A DNA stretch of 64,000 nucleotides, taken from the NCBI RefSeq assembly GCF_025244725.1, contig NZ_CP104203.1, positions 2,976,001 through 3,040,000 of the forward strand, written 5' to 3'. Position numbers and translations under genes: made by a program. Each line of letters opens with the position of its first letter. Positions within the stretch are counted from its first letter, which is position 1. Under the pieces are notes generated by a model. It was not told the DNA's origin. It ran no database searches and was given only the letters and a program-made list of their open reading frames with translations. Source of the stretch: Chryseobacterium oranimense (GTDB lineage Bacteria > Bacteroidota > Bacteroidia > Flavobacteriales > Weeksellaceae). Shown piece after piece: positions 45,726 through 54,517 of this stretch.

Positions 45726-46664
45726 ATGAAAATATCCGTAATAATTCCCGTTTACAATGCTGAAGAATATGTTTCACAAGCCGTAGAATCTGCTCTGCAG
45801 TTCGAAGAAGTATATGAAGTTATTTTAATTGAAGATAAGTCTCCGGACAATGCTCTGGAGGTTTGCCGAAAGCTGGAAGAAAAGCATGACAGAGTGAAAC
45901 TTTACCAGCACCCTGACAAAGGAAACCATGGTGCGGGGGCTTCCAGAAACCTGGGTATGGAAAAAGTGACGGGAGATTTTGTAGCATTCCTGGATGCAGA
46001 CGATTATTATCTGCCCAACAGATTCGATGCAGAAAGGGAACTTTTCAAGAATCCTGACGTAGAAGGTGTTTATGGAGCAATCGGGGTAAAATATTATTCG
46101 GAAAAGGCCAGGGAACAGTACTACCCTATTTATAAGGATAAACTGGACACGGTTTACAAAAAGACCAAACCTGAAGATGTGTATCAGGGATTGATCAGTT
46201 TACGGGGCACTTTCGGACTTATCCACCTTGATACTTTAACCCTGCGAAGATCTTCCCTTTCCAAAATGGACCGGTTTTTCGAGACTTCTCTCCGTCTTCA
46301 TCAGGACTCGGAAATCACAATACGATTTGCCTATTATCTTAAGCTTTATACAGGGATTAATGATGAAGCGATTGCCTTAAGAGGAGTTCATGAAAACAAC
46401 AGGATCACAAAAGTGGATTCGGGGAAGATAAACCCGGCTAAAACCCGTGTTTTACTTTGGAGAGAATTGAATCATTGGGCTGAGAATGAGAAAACTGTTC
46501 CGGATCATGTAAAACTCCACATCAGAAGGATGCTTCGCAGCTTTGAAATTGCTATCGCTCCCCCAATCAAAAAATGGGGTATGATCGGTAAATATCTGGT
46601 TACGGATTATCCGAGCATCCGTTCAGGCTTATTCAATATTAATTTCAGGAAAAATTTATTTTAA
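45726..46664 (+). CDS. Family 2 glycosyltransferase, second of a tandem pair
   Basis: A 312-residue GT-A enzyme sharing the blocks ISVIIPVYNAEEYVSQAVESAL, GNHGAGASRNLGMEKV, FLDADDYYLPNRFDAERE, LHQDSEI and RGVHENNRIT with its upstream neighbour, 2 bases away. It is the last plus-strand gene before the minus-strand tailoring island and converges with the SGNH gene. I see no strong terminator in the 30-base gap. Confidence 0.9.
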   Translation: MKISVIIPVYNAEEYVSQAVESALQFEEVYEVILIEDKSPDNALEVCRKLEEKHDRVKLYQHPDKGNHGAGASRNLGMEKVTGDFVAFLDADDYYLPNRFDAERELFKNPDVEGVYGAIGVKYYSEKAREQYYPIYKDKLDTVYKKTKPEDVYQGLISLRGTFGLIHLDTLTLRRSSLSKMDRFFETSLRLHQDSEITIRFAYYLKLYTGINDEAIALRGVHENNRITKVDSGKINPAKTRVLLWRELNHWAENEKTVPDHVKLHIRRMLRSFEIAIAPPIKKWGMIGKYLVTDYPSIRSGLFNINFRKNLF

Positions 46665-46694
46665 ACGGGGAATACTTTAATTCAAAGCAGGATA

Positions 46695-47621
46695 TCAGTT
46701 GTTTTTTTTCTTATCCAGAAGAATAGAGTCGGCGATCCGGGCAGTAAATACTTTCCCGGACTCTTTGTACATATGGTTTCCGTCTGTAAAGATATATTGA
46801 TCGGATTGCAGAGAAAAGTCGAAAAATTTTACTCCTTTTTTTTGAGCAATTGATTCTATTCTTTTGCTAAAATCAGGGGAATATTTGTTTTCTATTTCCA
46901 TAATTCCTTTAAAACCGGGAATTCTTACAATATAAACGGTTCCTTTCGTTTTAAGGTAATCAATGATATCTTCAAATGCATCCAGTCTATACTGGGATAT
47001 TTTCTGACTTTTTACAAATTCTATATAATCACTTACCTTACGTTCTTGTCTTTTCCTTAAAGTATCGGGTTCCACATTTACATTAACTTCCATCCATCCG
47101 TTTTTATGCAAATATGTATTGGATCTTGCTACTGCTTCCCTGTCTCTGTAAATATTAAACCACGTCTCAGGATAGTGCTTCAGAAGATATTCATAATTAG
47201 GTTTTACATCATAAAGATTCATATCTGCCAATGCGGAAGTATTTTCTGACAAATCTTTTGCCTCTTTCACGTTTTTATCCATAGATAAGTTCCAGGGATC
47301 AACAGTAAGAATAAAAATACCGTCCTTTGTATCAGGGTTAAGCTTTTTCTTTATGGCTTCAAAATAGATCTGTCCATAAGGTGATTCCGTAATGTTGAGG
47401 GAAAAATTATTGAATTCCCGACCTTTCAGTTTATCATCTAAAATATTGGGAATAACAGCCTGAGATCCTCTGGAATCTCCCATAATCATATCAGAAGGTT
47501 TTGGGCCGGTAAAATGTAAATAATTATCATCCGTATTGCCGTCTGCATATGTTCCTAAAAGCAGGAGAATGGCAATAATTCCAATAATATAAAACGATAT
47601 TTTGAATAAAAATTTTTTCAT
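46695..47621 (-). CDS. SGNH/DltD-like membrane-anchored acyltransferase partner
   Basis: A 308-residue protein with one N-terminal membrane helix (about 5-24), then a periplasmic domain. MGDSRGSQ (Ser50) is a GDSL/SGNH-type nucleophile motif, and TDGNHMY near residues 280-284 supplies the Asp-x-x-His pair. This layout matches the DltD, AlgX/AlgJ and PatB-type partners of MBOAT proteins, which move acyl groups to extracellular polymers. It follows the MBOAT gene by 6 bases. The assignment rests on the motifs and on the MBOAT partner, since overall similarity is low. Confidence 0.75.
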   Translation of the reverse strand: MKKFLFKISFYIIGIIAILLLLGTYADGNTDDNYLHFTGPKPSDMIMGDSRGSQAVIPNILDDKLKGREFNNFSLNITESPYGQIYFEAIKKKLNPDTKDGIFILTVDPWNLSMDKNVKEAKDLSENTSALADMNLYDVKPNYEYLLKHYPETWFNIYRDREAVARSNTYLHKNGWMEVNVNVEPDTLRKRQERKVSDYIEFVKSQKISQYRLDAFEDIIDYLKTKGTVYIVRIPGFKGIMEIENKYSPDFSKRIESIAQKKGVKFFDFSLQSDQYIFTDGNHMYKESGKVFTARIADSILLDKKKNN

Positions 47622-47627
47622 ACCAGG

Positions 47628-49043
47628 TTAGAATTGTTGATAAATAAAGCTGCTGTCTCCAAAAACTCCAAAATACATAATCATCAAAATAAGGAAAATG
47701 TAAAATGCTCTTCTTACTATTGGTTTAAATCTGCTGATCTCTAATCCATGCTCCTGATCCTTATTAACCCAGTCAATCAGAATGATAATTCCTATCAGTC
47801 CCAAAATTTTAATTTTTATAAACTGTGGAACAGAGAAAAGTGAAAGGCTGAAAATTTTCCCATACATTCCAAAAGCGTCTTTTAAGCTTGGAGCTACAAA
47901 CAGAACCAATGCAAAGCACACTAAGGCCATTGTATAGATTATATTCCCTAATTCTTTAAATGTAGGAATGGTTTTAGACAGTTTTTTCTTTTTATTGATC
48001 TGGTTATTAACAACCAATGGAACATAATACAATCCCTGCAGACAACCATAAACGATGAATGTCCAGTTAGCGCCATGCCAGAAACCAATGATGACGAAAT
48101 TGAGAAAAACAGCAAGCATCAACCCTTTTTTATCATAATCACGGAAAGCAATGACAAGAGGAGTAAATACATATTCTGTAAGCCATGATGTAAGGGAAAT
48201 ATGCCATTTCCGCCAATAATCTGCAATATTCTGGGCAAAAAGGGGAAAAGCAAAGTTCTTGGTGGTTTTAAAACCTAAAAGTTTTGCAAACCCGATGGCC
48301 ATATCGGAATATCCCGAAAAATCTGCATACATCTGGAACAAAAACAATATAACTCCAAAAGCTATGGTGCTTCCTGAAAGATGCTCATATCCCTTGAATA
48401 TATTTTCTGTAACAGGAGAAATAGTATTGGCAACCACCAGTTTTTTAAATGCTCCCAGAAGAATTTGCCTGGCTGCATCAGAACCATTTTCCAGGGTAAA
48501 AACCCTTTCTTTTTTCAGCTGTGGAAGCAATAGGCCTCCTTTATCAATCGGGCCGGATGTCATACTCGGAAAGAAGGCAATATAATTAAAAAAAGCCAGT
48601 GCATCTGTTTCAGCTTTCAATTTATTATTCTTTATATCAAGCAGATAGCTCACCATTCTGAATGTATAAAAGCTGATACCGAGAGGTAAAATTACATTTA
48701 AAGTCAGATTATTTTTAATTCCGAATAAATCTGTAAAAGATTGAATGAAGAAATTAAAATATTTAAAATAGAGCAATGTACCAACTGAAAAAATCAGACC
48801 TAAATTCAGCCATATTTTTTTCTCCGAATTTTCACTCCGGGAAATTTTTAATCCTAAATAATAGATAATTGCTGAACTTCCGATCAAAAGTATTAATAAC
48901 CTCCAATCCCAATATGCATAGAATACGTAGCTGCCTAATAATAAAAATACATTCTGGGCTTTAAGATTTTTCCCGAGAACCCACCAGTAGACAGCAAAAA
49001 AAACAGAGAAGAAAAGTATAAATACCAATGATGTGAACTGCAT
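47628..49043 (-). CDS. MBOAT-family membrane O-acyltransferase
   Basis: A 471-residue polytopic protein of the AlgI/DltB/PatA type. MQFTSLVFILFFSVFFAVYW opens the first helix; FFPSMTSGPIDKGGLL and FLFQMYADFSGYSDMAIG are the family hallmarks. The catalytic histidine lies in GFWHGANWTFIVYG near residue 322. MBOATs take an acyl group from a cytoplasmic carrier and pass it across the membrane to a surface polymer. The operon holds its own ACP, a likely donor. It lies 8 bases after the VOC gene and 6 before the SGNH gene. Confidence 0.93.
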   Translation of the reverse strand: MQFTSLVFILFFSVFFAVYWWVLGKNLKAQNVFLLLGSYVFYAYWDWRLLILLIGSSAIIYYLGLKISRSENSEKKIWLNLGLIFSVGTLLYFKYFNFFIQSFTDLFGIKNNLTLNVILPLGISFYTFRMVSYLLDIKNNKLKAETDALAFFNYIAFFPSMTSGPIDKGGLLLPQLKKERVFTLENGSDAARQILLGAFKKLVVANTISPVTENIFKGYEHLSGSTIAFGVILFLFQMYADFSGYSDMAIGFAKLLGFKTTKNFAFPLFAQNIADYWRKWHISLTSWLTEYVFTPLVIAFRDYDKKGLMLAVFLNFVIIGFWHGANWTFIVYGCLQGLYYVPLVVNNQINKKKKLSKTIPTFKELGNIIYTMALVCFALVLFVAPSLKDAFGMYGKIFSLSLFSVPQFIKIKILGLIGIIILIDWVNKDQEHGLEISRFKPIVRRAFYIFLILMIMYFGVFGDSSFIYQQF

Positions 49044-49051
49044 AGGGTAAC

Positions 49052-49429
49052 TTATTTATTTAAAAGTTCAACAATTCCATAGGAAAGCATTAAAAAAGCA
49101 ACCTTTCTGTTGTTGAAAAGTATAGCTTCTTTGGGAGGAGAAATAAGCATTCCTCCATTTTCGGTAAGGTTTTCAATGGACTGGTCAATATCATCCACCT
49201 CATAACAGATATGATAGTAAGATATTCTTTTTTTCAAAAGGTTTTCCACAGGCGCACCTGAAACAAGTTCTATATTCAAACCGTCTTCTACGGTGATCAT
49301 GCAAAGTTCTGCCTGTTGATTCTCATCAAAGACAACAGGAGTTTCCTCAATAATCTTATGGAGCTTCCTTATGTTTTGGAGTTCTGCCTGTAGGTCTTTA
49401 CAGGCAACTCCTACATGATGAAACTTCAT
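49052..49429 (-). CDS. VOC-family (glyoxalase-like) protein
   Basis: A 125-residue protein with the paired beta-alpha-beta-beta-beta modules of the vicinal-oxygen-chelate superfamily. The four metal-ligand positions are visible: His in FHHVGVA, Glu in NIELVS, His in YYHICYEV and Glu in GIVELL. This resembles methylmalonyl-CoA epimerase more than glyoxalase I. In this operon it may epimerise or isomerise an ACP-bound acyl group, which is an inference. Its start overlaps the ACP stop by one base. Confidence 0.82.
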   Translation of the reverse strand: MKFHHVGVACKDLQAELQNIRKLHKIIEETPVVFDENQQAELCMITVEDGLNIELVSGAPVENLLKKRISYYHICYEVDDIDQSIENLTENGGMLISPPKEAILFNNRKVAFLMLSYGIVELLNK

Positions 49430-49668
49430 TATAACTTTGAAGCAATAGAATTTACCATTTCACCTATATTGTTCCAGCTCTGAATTTCAGAAGAGGTAAA
49501 ACGTATGCCGAAAGCTTTTTCCACAGCTACAATTAACTGGATGTGAGAAAGAGAATCCCATTCTTCAACGTCATTGGCCGTAGTTTCTTCAGTTAAAGTA
49601 ATTTCTTCGTTATCAAGCTCTTCACGGAAAATCTCTGATAATTTTGATAAAATTTCGTTTTTGTTCAT
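49429..49668 (-). CDS. Acyl carrier protein (second of three)
   Basis: A 79-residue acidic carrier. Ser39 in EEWDSLSHIQ is the phosphopantetheine site and VAVEKAFGIRFTSSEI is the typical second helix. It overlaps the VOC gene by one base and lies 5 bases after the methyltransferase gene. With FkbH upstream, it most likely carries a glyceryl or derived group, as FkbJ-type ACPs do. Confidence 0.88.
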   Translation of the reverse strand: MNKNEILSKLSEIFREELDNEEITLTEETTANDVEEWDSLSHIQLIVAVEKAFGIRFTSSEIQSWNNIGEMVNSIASKL

Positions 49669-49673
49669 AATAT

Positions 49674-50582
49674 TTATATGTTTTTTATTTTTAAAAATGC
49701 AGCATACATGGTGGCAATTTTTCTTTTTTCTGCTTTCTCCAGTTCTATATCTTCACTTACAAAGTACCTTTCATCAACAATTTCAAGCCCCGCTTCATGA
49801 ATCAGGTCTCTGATTTCCTGAATATTATTAAAGAGGTAAATATGATCCATAGAAGGTGCATTGGTGGGTGTGGTAATGAAAATCGTTCCGTCCGGCTTTA
49901 TCAGGCTTTTGATTTTATTCAGTAGTGACAGCGGATCTTCTACATGCTCCAGCACTTCTCCCATCGTAATAAAATCTTTTTTCTCATCTTCATCGGTATA
50001 ATCGAACACGTTTTTGAGGTGATAAACAACCTTTTCACTTTTAATTAAGCTTTTGGTAAGCTCAAGCGAGGATTCACTGATATCAAGTGCCTCAAAGGTA
50101 CAGTAGTCTCCAATTTTCTCCATCGCAGCCTCAAAATATAAACCATGTCCTGCTCCTATTTCAAGATAAGATTTCACAGGAAGATACTGTTGAATAGTAG
50201 TTTTAAAGTACTGATAAACCGCATAATGATGCTTCCATAAGAACTGTGAAAGCAATAAGCCGTGCATATGGGAAACCATTACATCCGGGTTATTGTACAT
50301 TGCCTGATTTACCTCATCAAATGATGTATTCCTGTATTTATTGGTTCTTATAAAATCCAGCATCTCCTCATTAAAATCACTGATCATTTTAAGATAATAA
50401 TTAATAGAATCATTAAATGTCAGACCTTTTTTCTCAAGGATTATTTTGTATTTGCTGATGAAGGTATTATAATCTTTTACGTAATTTTCATCTTCTGAGA
50501 GTGAGGCAAAGTTTTTCTGGAGCTTTTTACCATGAATAGCATTTTTTTCAGAGATACTTTCAATAAGGTGTTCTATTTTCAT
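49674..50582 (-). CDS. Class I SAM-dependent methyltransferase in the FkbH operon
   Basis: A 302-residue protein. The SAM fold begins around residue 140 with YLEIGAGHGLYFEAA (motif I), FEALDISESSLEL (motif II) and ITMGEVLEHVEDPLSLL, characteristic of the Methyltransf_11/23 groups. The first ~130 residues are helical and not recognised. It overlaps fkbH by 4 bases. In methoxymalonyl-ACP pathways an O-methyltransferase (FkbG) works with FkbH and an ACP, so methylation of the carrier-bound glyceryl is a reasonable guess. A sugar O-methylation is the alternative. Confidence 0.8.
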   Translation of the reverse strand: MKIEHLIESISEKNAIHGKKLQKNFASLSEDENYVKDYNTFISKYKIILEKKGLTFNDSINYYLKMISDFNEEMLDFIRTNKYRNTSFDEVNQAMYNNPDVMVSHMHGLLLSQFLWKHHYAVYQYFKTTIQQYLPVKSYLEIGAGHGLYFEAAMEKIGDYCTFEALDISESSLELTKSLIKSEKVVYHLKNVFDYTDEDEKKDFITMGEVLEHVEDPLSLLNKIKSLIKPDGTIFITTPTNAPSMDHIYLFNNIQEIRDLIHEAGLEIVDERYFVSEDIELEKAEKRKIATMYAAFLKIKNI

Positions 50583-52306
50583 ATTTTATTGTTTATGTAG
50601 ACTTCTTTTAGCTGGTAATCGTCAACATTCAACACCCATTTATCATTCTCGTTTTCAAATCCTAATCTTTCATAATGATTTTCTACCATCTGGTTTTTTG
50701 CCGTAGGAAGATATTCTCCTACAATATTTTTAAAGCCATGTTTTCTGGCGGTTTCCACAATAGTATTCAGAGTAAAATCTTCCATTCCTCTTTTCAAGAC
50801 GCGGCAGCTCATCAGCCATGTATCTATGAAAAGGGTTTCGGGATCTTTCTTTTCCAGCACAATGACACAGATCAGTCCATTGTCACCATATTTATCTTCC
50901 AGGGTAAAGGAAAGCGTATAATGTGCTTCAGAATTGATCAGGCGGTCTACATCCTGCTCACTATATCTTACTGTTCTCAAATTAAACTGGTTGGAACGCT
51001 GGGTAAGCTGAGAAACTCTGGGCTTTGAGAAGTTGTCGAAAGACTTCACATCAGAAGTCATATTCATACTCTTCAGAAAATCTTCTACATTGGTAAAACT
51101 GTCAAGATCAACTGCCCGCTGTGCTTCCACCTGGTACTGTTTGGTACGCTCCGCATCATTTTCAGAAAAGCTGGAGGTCTCAAAAAGATTCAGCCCGTAC
51201 AGATATTCCAGATATTCTGCCGGATCTTCGGGTAATTCAGGAACGCAGACTTCAGGAAGGTTTTCGCGTACGATATTTCTTTCAAACGGATTATCATCAA
51301 GGAATACCATAGAATCAAAACCTATATTCAGGATACTCTGGATCTTTCTGATATTATCCGCCTTGTTGTCCCAGTTAGCCACAAAAACAGCAATATCCTC
51401 CATTTTAAGCACCATATCGGGATGCTTTTCGAAAGGTTCCTTTGCCTTATCTTCATCATTCTTACTGCAAACTGCCAGGATCACTCCTCTTCTCTGAAGA
51501 GCTTTAACCCAATACTGGAATTCAGTAAATGCTTTTCCTATTCCAAGGCTCCCAATCTGGATCTTTTCCAGGCCGTCATCTCCAATGATGCCACCCCATG
51601 TCGTATTATCCAGATCAAGGATCAGGCACTTCTTAAATTTCCCTTCCAGAGAGGAAATAATACTGTTGATATGATGAGCAACGATCGGAAGGGCATCCAG
51701 TGAAAGCACCATTTCCGTATTCACATAGATGTTCGGAGAAAACATGAAATCTCTCCCCCATTTATTTTGAATGGAAAGGAGGTCTGCAATAAAAAAATTA
51801 TCATTTTTAACTGCCAGCTCCGCCGAAAGCAGATAGTTCAGTTTATTCAGCTGAAAGACAAAAGAAGACTCTACCTTATTCGAAAAATTTCCAAAAACCT
51901 GATTATTGATCATCGGAAAATTACAATAGATGACCCTGCTCTTCGTTCTGTTCTGAATATTTCTGTAAAGATCTCCAATATAGGAAAGCTTATTCTCTGC
52001 AAATGCAGCCTGTGTATCGTAAGATTTATAGTACTGACTTAGTAATTTATGAGAAGACTCAAAAATGATGGTATAATCTGCATTAAATTCATAATATTCT
52101 GAAGTAGGATCAAGGATCTGACGGGAAATCTGGCCAAAATCTGCTTCGAAAATTTCAAATTCAAAGCCATCATTTACAGCAGTCCCTTTCAAAGCAACAT
52201 TAAGAAATTGTGTAGCGGTGTCACCAAGCAATGCCAACCTGATCTTTTTAAACCCGGAAATATCTTTACGGAGTTCTTTTTTCAGTTCCGAAAACGTTTT
52301 GTGCAT
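50579..52306 (-). CDS. fkbH: FkbH-like HAD-IIIC family protein (glyceryl loading)
   Basis: A 575-residue protein with the standard FkbH layout. An N-terminal SGNH-like region (about 20-200) comes first. A HAD domain carries the phosphatase motif LILDLDNTTWGGI near residue 228 and VFLDDNPFERN further on. A C-terminal GNAT-like domain (about 390-575) has GLICVIVLEKKD and FIDTWLMSCRVLKRGMED. Characterised members take 1,3-bisphosphoglycerate, remove the phosphate and load glyceryl onto an ACP. A suitable ACP is two genes downstream. It heads the minus-strand tailoring operon, preceded only by a small open frame and a promoter box. Confidence 0.9.
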   Translation of the reverse strand: MHKTFSELKKELRKDISGFKKIRLALLGDTATQFLNVALKGTAVNDGFEFEIFEADFGQISRQILDPTSEYYEFNADYTIIFESSHKLLSQYYKSYDTQAAFAENKLSYIGDLYRNIQNRTKSRVIYCNFPMINNQVFGNFSNKVESSFVFQLNKLNYLLSAELAVKNDNFFIADLLSIQNKWGRDFMFSPNIYVNTEMVLSLDALPIVAHHINSIISSLEGKFKKCLILDLDNTTWGGIIGDDGLEKIQIGSLGIGKAFTEFQYWVKALQRRGVILAVCSKNDEDKAKEPFEKHPDMVLKMEDIAVFVANWDNKADNIRKIQSILNIGFDSMVFLDDNPFERNIVRENLPEVCVPELPEDPAEYLEYLYGLNLFETSSFSENDAERTKQYQVEAQRAVDLDSFTNVEDFLKSMNMTSDVKSFDNFSKPRVSQLTQRSNQFNLRTVRYSEQDVDRLINSEAHYTLSFTLEDKYGDNGLICVIVLEKKDPETLFIDTWLMSCRVLKRGMEDFTLNTIVETARKHGFKNIVGEYLPTAKNQMVENHYERLGFENENDKWVLNVDDYQLKEVYINNKI

Positions 52307-52315
52307 GGATTCCCT

Positions 52316-52453
52316 TTATTTTATTAAAATGAATGTACCGGTTCTCAGTTCTGTCAGTTCCGTATTATTCCTTTTAAAGGTTTCCGGGAGTATCGGATCT
52401 TTAGTATAAATGTATGCAGTATATGCTTTGGGAATATTCATGTTTTTTTTCAT
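52316..52453 (-). CDS. Small open reading frame upstream of fkbH (hypothetical)
   Basis: A 45-codon frame from ATG (52453) to TAA, ending 10 bases before the fkbH ATG. A second ATG occurs at codon 5. The peptide contains NIPKAYTAYIYTKDPILPE and has no signal peptide or membrane helix. It starts just 16 bases after a TAnnTTTG box, so it would be the first frame in the transcript. It could be a small protein, a translated leader, or a remnant of a larger gene. I do not recognise a family. Confidence 0.4.
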   Translation of the reverse strand: MKKNMNIPKAYTAYIYTKDPILPETFKRNNTELTELRTGTFILIK

Positions 52454-52469
52454 TGTGTTTTTGTTTATA

Positions 52470-52477
52470 CAAAAATA
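52470..52477 (-). promoter_or_regulatory. Candidate promoter -7 box for the fkbH operon
   Basis: Minus-strand TATTTTTG (TAnnTTTG), overlapping the region between the acyltransferase-3 gene end and the small frame. It would drive 52453 down to 46695. No strong -33 match. Confidence 0.45.
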
Positions 52478-52483
52478 AAAATT

Positions 52484-53512
52484 TTATCTGATATTTATGT
52501 TCTTAAGATAATCTCTGAGTGGTTTTTCAATAAATTGATAAAAAAACATCGAGGTAATGATAAGAACAGCCATATAAATCCAGAACACACTGTTGATATT
52601 AAGTTTATAATTCTGCCATTTCAGGACCTCTCTCAGGATATACAAAATGGGAATATGGGTAATATAAATAGCGTAACTTGCTTCACCAAGATATTCCAGG
52701 GGCTTCAATGATAAAATTCTTGTCAACAGTCCATTATTCCATGATATTAAAAGAATCAGCGGAATGAAAAGCACTGCCATAAGCCCGTTATGATAAAAAA
52801 GAGGAACAAAGATCAGAGAAAGCATCACAGCCGCAAAAACCAGGATCACAGGAATATCATAATTCTTCTGCTTAAGATGGTTCACGAAAAACAATCCGGC
52901 AAGGTTTCCTACTAAAAATTCACTTACATGCATCAGCGGAAAATAATACAGAAATTCATGGCTTTCCGTATGCGGTCCTTTATAAGACGGTGAAGCCTCA
53001 TAGAGATGGGAAAATACCTGTGTAACAATCCATAAGACAATACCTGCCACCCATATACTTTTATTATTTTTGGAGTAAAAATAATTATACAGCACCGGAA
53101 AAATCAGGTAAAACAGAAATTCCACAGAAATTGACCATCCCGGAAAGTTTAAGATCATTGCCTTGCTCGGAATCCAGCTCTGTAATCCAAACAGGTATAA
53201 AAAAGAATCACCAAAACTAAAGTTTGAATACCTGGTTACCAGATAAAGCAGTAGTCCCACCACATACAGCGGATAGATCCTTGCAAACCTGTTTTTATAA
53301 TATCCGAAATACTCGATTTTCTCTTTCTTATGATAAGCCACAATCATAATAAACCCTGAAAGGATAAAAAAGTAGCTCACTCCTACATTCGCTTTCAGAA
53401 AGATATTGGAAATATAATCTGTCTTATAGACAAACATATCTTTATTGAAATGAGAAATAACGATGGCTATAGCAGCAAGGAATCTGGTAAAGGTAATCTG
53501 GCTTATCTTCAT
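52484..53512 (-). CDS. Acyltransferase family 3 (OafA/YrhL-like) membrane O-acetyltransferase
   Basis: A 342-residue polytopic protein with about ten hydrophobic helices. It opens ITFTRFLAAIAIVISHFNKDMF, with the conserved His of the family in SHFN. ANVGVSYFFILSGFIM, the FPGWSISVEFLFYLIFP block and EYLGEASYAIYITH are characteristic. It probably O-acetylates the polysaccharide or its lipid-linked precursor using cytoplasmic acetyl donors. It is on the minus strand before the fkbH operon. Confidence 0.9.
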   Translation of the reverse strand: MKISQITFTRFLAAIAIVISHFNKDMFVYKTDYISNIFLKANVGVSYFFILSGFIMIVAYHKKEKIEYFGYYKNRFARIYPLYVVGLLLYLVTRYSNFSFGDSFLYLFGLQSWIPSKAMILNFPGWSISVEFLFYLIFPVLYNYFYSKNNKSIWVAGIVLWIVTQVFSHLYEASPSYKGPHTESHEFLYYFPLMHVSEFLVGNLAGLFFVNHLKQKNYDIPVILVFAAVMLSLIFVPLFYHNGLMAVLFIPLILLISWNNGLLTRILSLKPLEYLGEASYAIYITHIPILYILREVLKWQNYKLNINSVFWIYMAVLIITSMFFYQFIEKPLRDYLKNINIR

Positions 53513-53641
53513 TCACAAAAGCTGTTCTGCAGTTTTACAATAGTTTGGTTATTATAAAAAATTACTTTTTACCCGGTCATGAAAACAACAGTCCCCAAAA
53601 TTACTGCAGCAATACACAACAGATATGGCGTTCTTTAGAAA

Positions 53642-54412
53642 CTATTTGACAAAAACGCCGATATACTTTCCTTCATATTCCACTACCGTAGTTTCTATGC
53701 CGTGTTTTTCACAGAAATCCTGATAGGCAGAATTATCCCCGATATCATCACTGATGAATACGCCTCCTTTTTTCAGATGCTTATACAGCTCATCATAGGC
53801 CCATATTCTTCCGTTATAGCTTTTATCAGAGTCATAATGAAGAACATCAAAAACTGAATTTTCAGCAAATATCTTCGGTAATGATTCTTTGTCCGCAAAA
53901 CGGAACAATTTCCAGTTGTTTTTAAGATTTTCCGGCACTACGTAACCTACGTACTGATCTCCATCCTGCGCCAGATAAGGCATGTCTGAACTGTACAGGG
54001 TTCCGTCCCTTTTGGCAAGAGAAAGAAGCGAAACCAGTGACGACCACCCATAGGCAACTCCTGTTTCCACTACATGCTTTGCACTGGCAAATTCGCAGGC
54101 ATAATAGATCAGTTCCAGTGCTCCGGGGCCACCCATTTTTACAGGACATGCTTTTTCCTTCTGCTCTGCCGTTCTTAAAATATCTGCATAATCCGTGCGG
54201 AAAGCATTTGTTTCAAAACCGAATAGTTTTAACACAGCTTCTTCCTGGGAAATTGCTCTTCCTGCAGCCCAGGAATTTGTTTTTTCTTTGCCTTTGAAAG
54301 CATTGCCTCTGTTGACGGTGTTTTTAATGATTTTACGACCCAGTTCCGGGTAAAGATCAGGTCTTTTCAGATACCCGATAAACGTTTTGAGAACTCTTGT
54401 TATTTCGCTCAC
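53642..54412 (-). CDS. Class I SAM-dependent methyltransferase
   Basis: A 256-residue protein. The SAM site starts with VVETGVAYGWSSLVSLL, followed by LYSSDMPYL; VLHYDSDKSYNGRIWAYDEL and KKGGVFISDDIGDNSAYQDF carry the Asp residues seen in CmcI/Methyltransf_24-like O-methyltransferases, including several sugar O-methyltransferases. It may methylate a sugar of the glycan, and a terminal methyl is one way a Wzt carbohydrate domain could recognise a finished chain (inference). It is divergent from the acyltransferase at 54518. Confidence 0.8.
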   Translation of the reverse strand: MSEITRVLKTFIGYLKRPDLYPELGRKIIKNTVNRGNAFKGKEKTNSWAAGRAISQEEAVLKLFGFETNAFRTDYADILRTAEQKEKACPVKMGGPGALELIYYACEFASAKHVVETGVAYGWSSLVSLLSLAKRDGTLYSSDMPYLAQDGDQYVGYVVPENLKNNWKLFRFADKESLPKIFAENSVFDVLHYDSDKSYNGRIWAYDELYKHLKKGGVFISDDIGDNSAYQDFCEKHGIETTVVEYEGKYIGVFVK

Positions 54413-54431
54413 TGTGTTGTCTTTAATTCCG

Positions 54432-54439
54432 CAAAAATA
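54432..54439 (-). promoter_or_regulatory. Candidate -7 box for the methyltransferase at 53642-54412
   Basis: Minus-strand TATTTTTG (TAnnTTTG), 19 bases before the ATG at 54412, in a divergent intergenic gap. Confidence 0.4.
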
Positions 54440-54471
54440 AATATTTTTTTTTTCATTTATCTAAAAACAGA

Positions 54472-54479
54472 TATATTTG
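54472..54479 (+). promoter_or_regulatory. Candidate -7 box for the acyltransferase at 54518
   Basis: TATATTTG (exact TAnnTTTG), 38 bases before the ATG, back-to-back with the minus-strand box at 54432-54439. Confidence 0.45.
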
Positions 54480-54517
54480 TGTTACTCAAATGAAATGAAA
54501 AAAATAAAAGCACTACT

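Noticed and set aside
51033..51497. 154-codon plus-strand frame inside fkbH
   Set aside because: Ser/Thr-rich shadow of the FkbH coding strand; all conserved motifs are on the minus strand.
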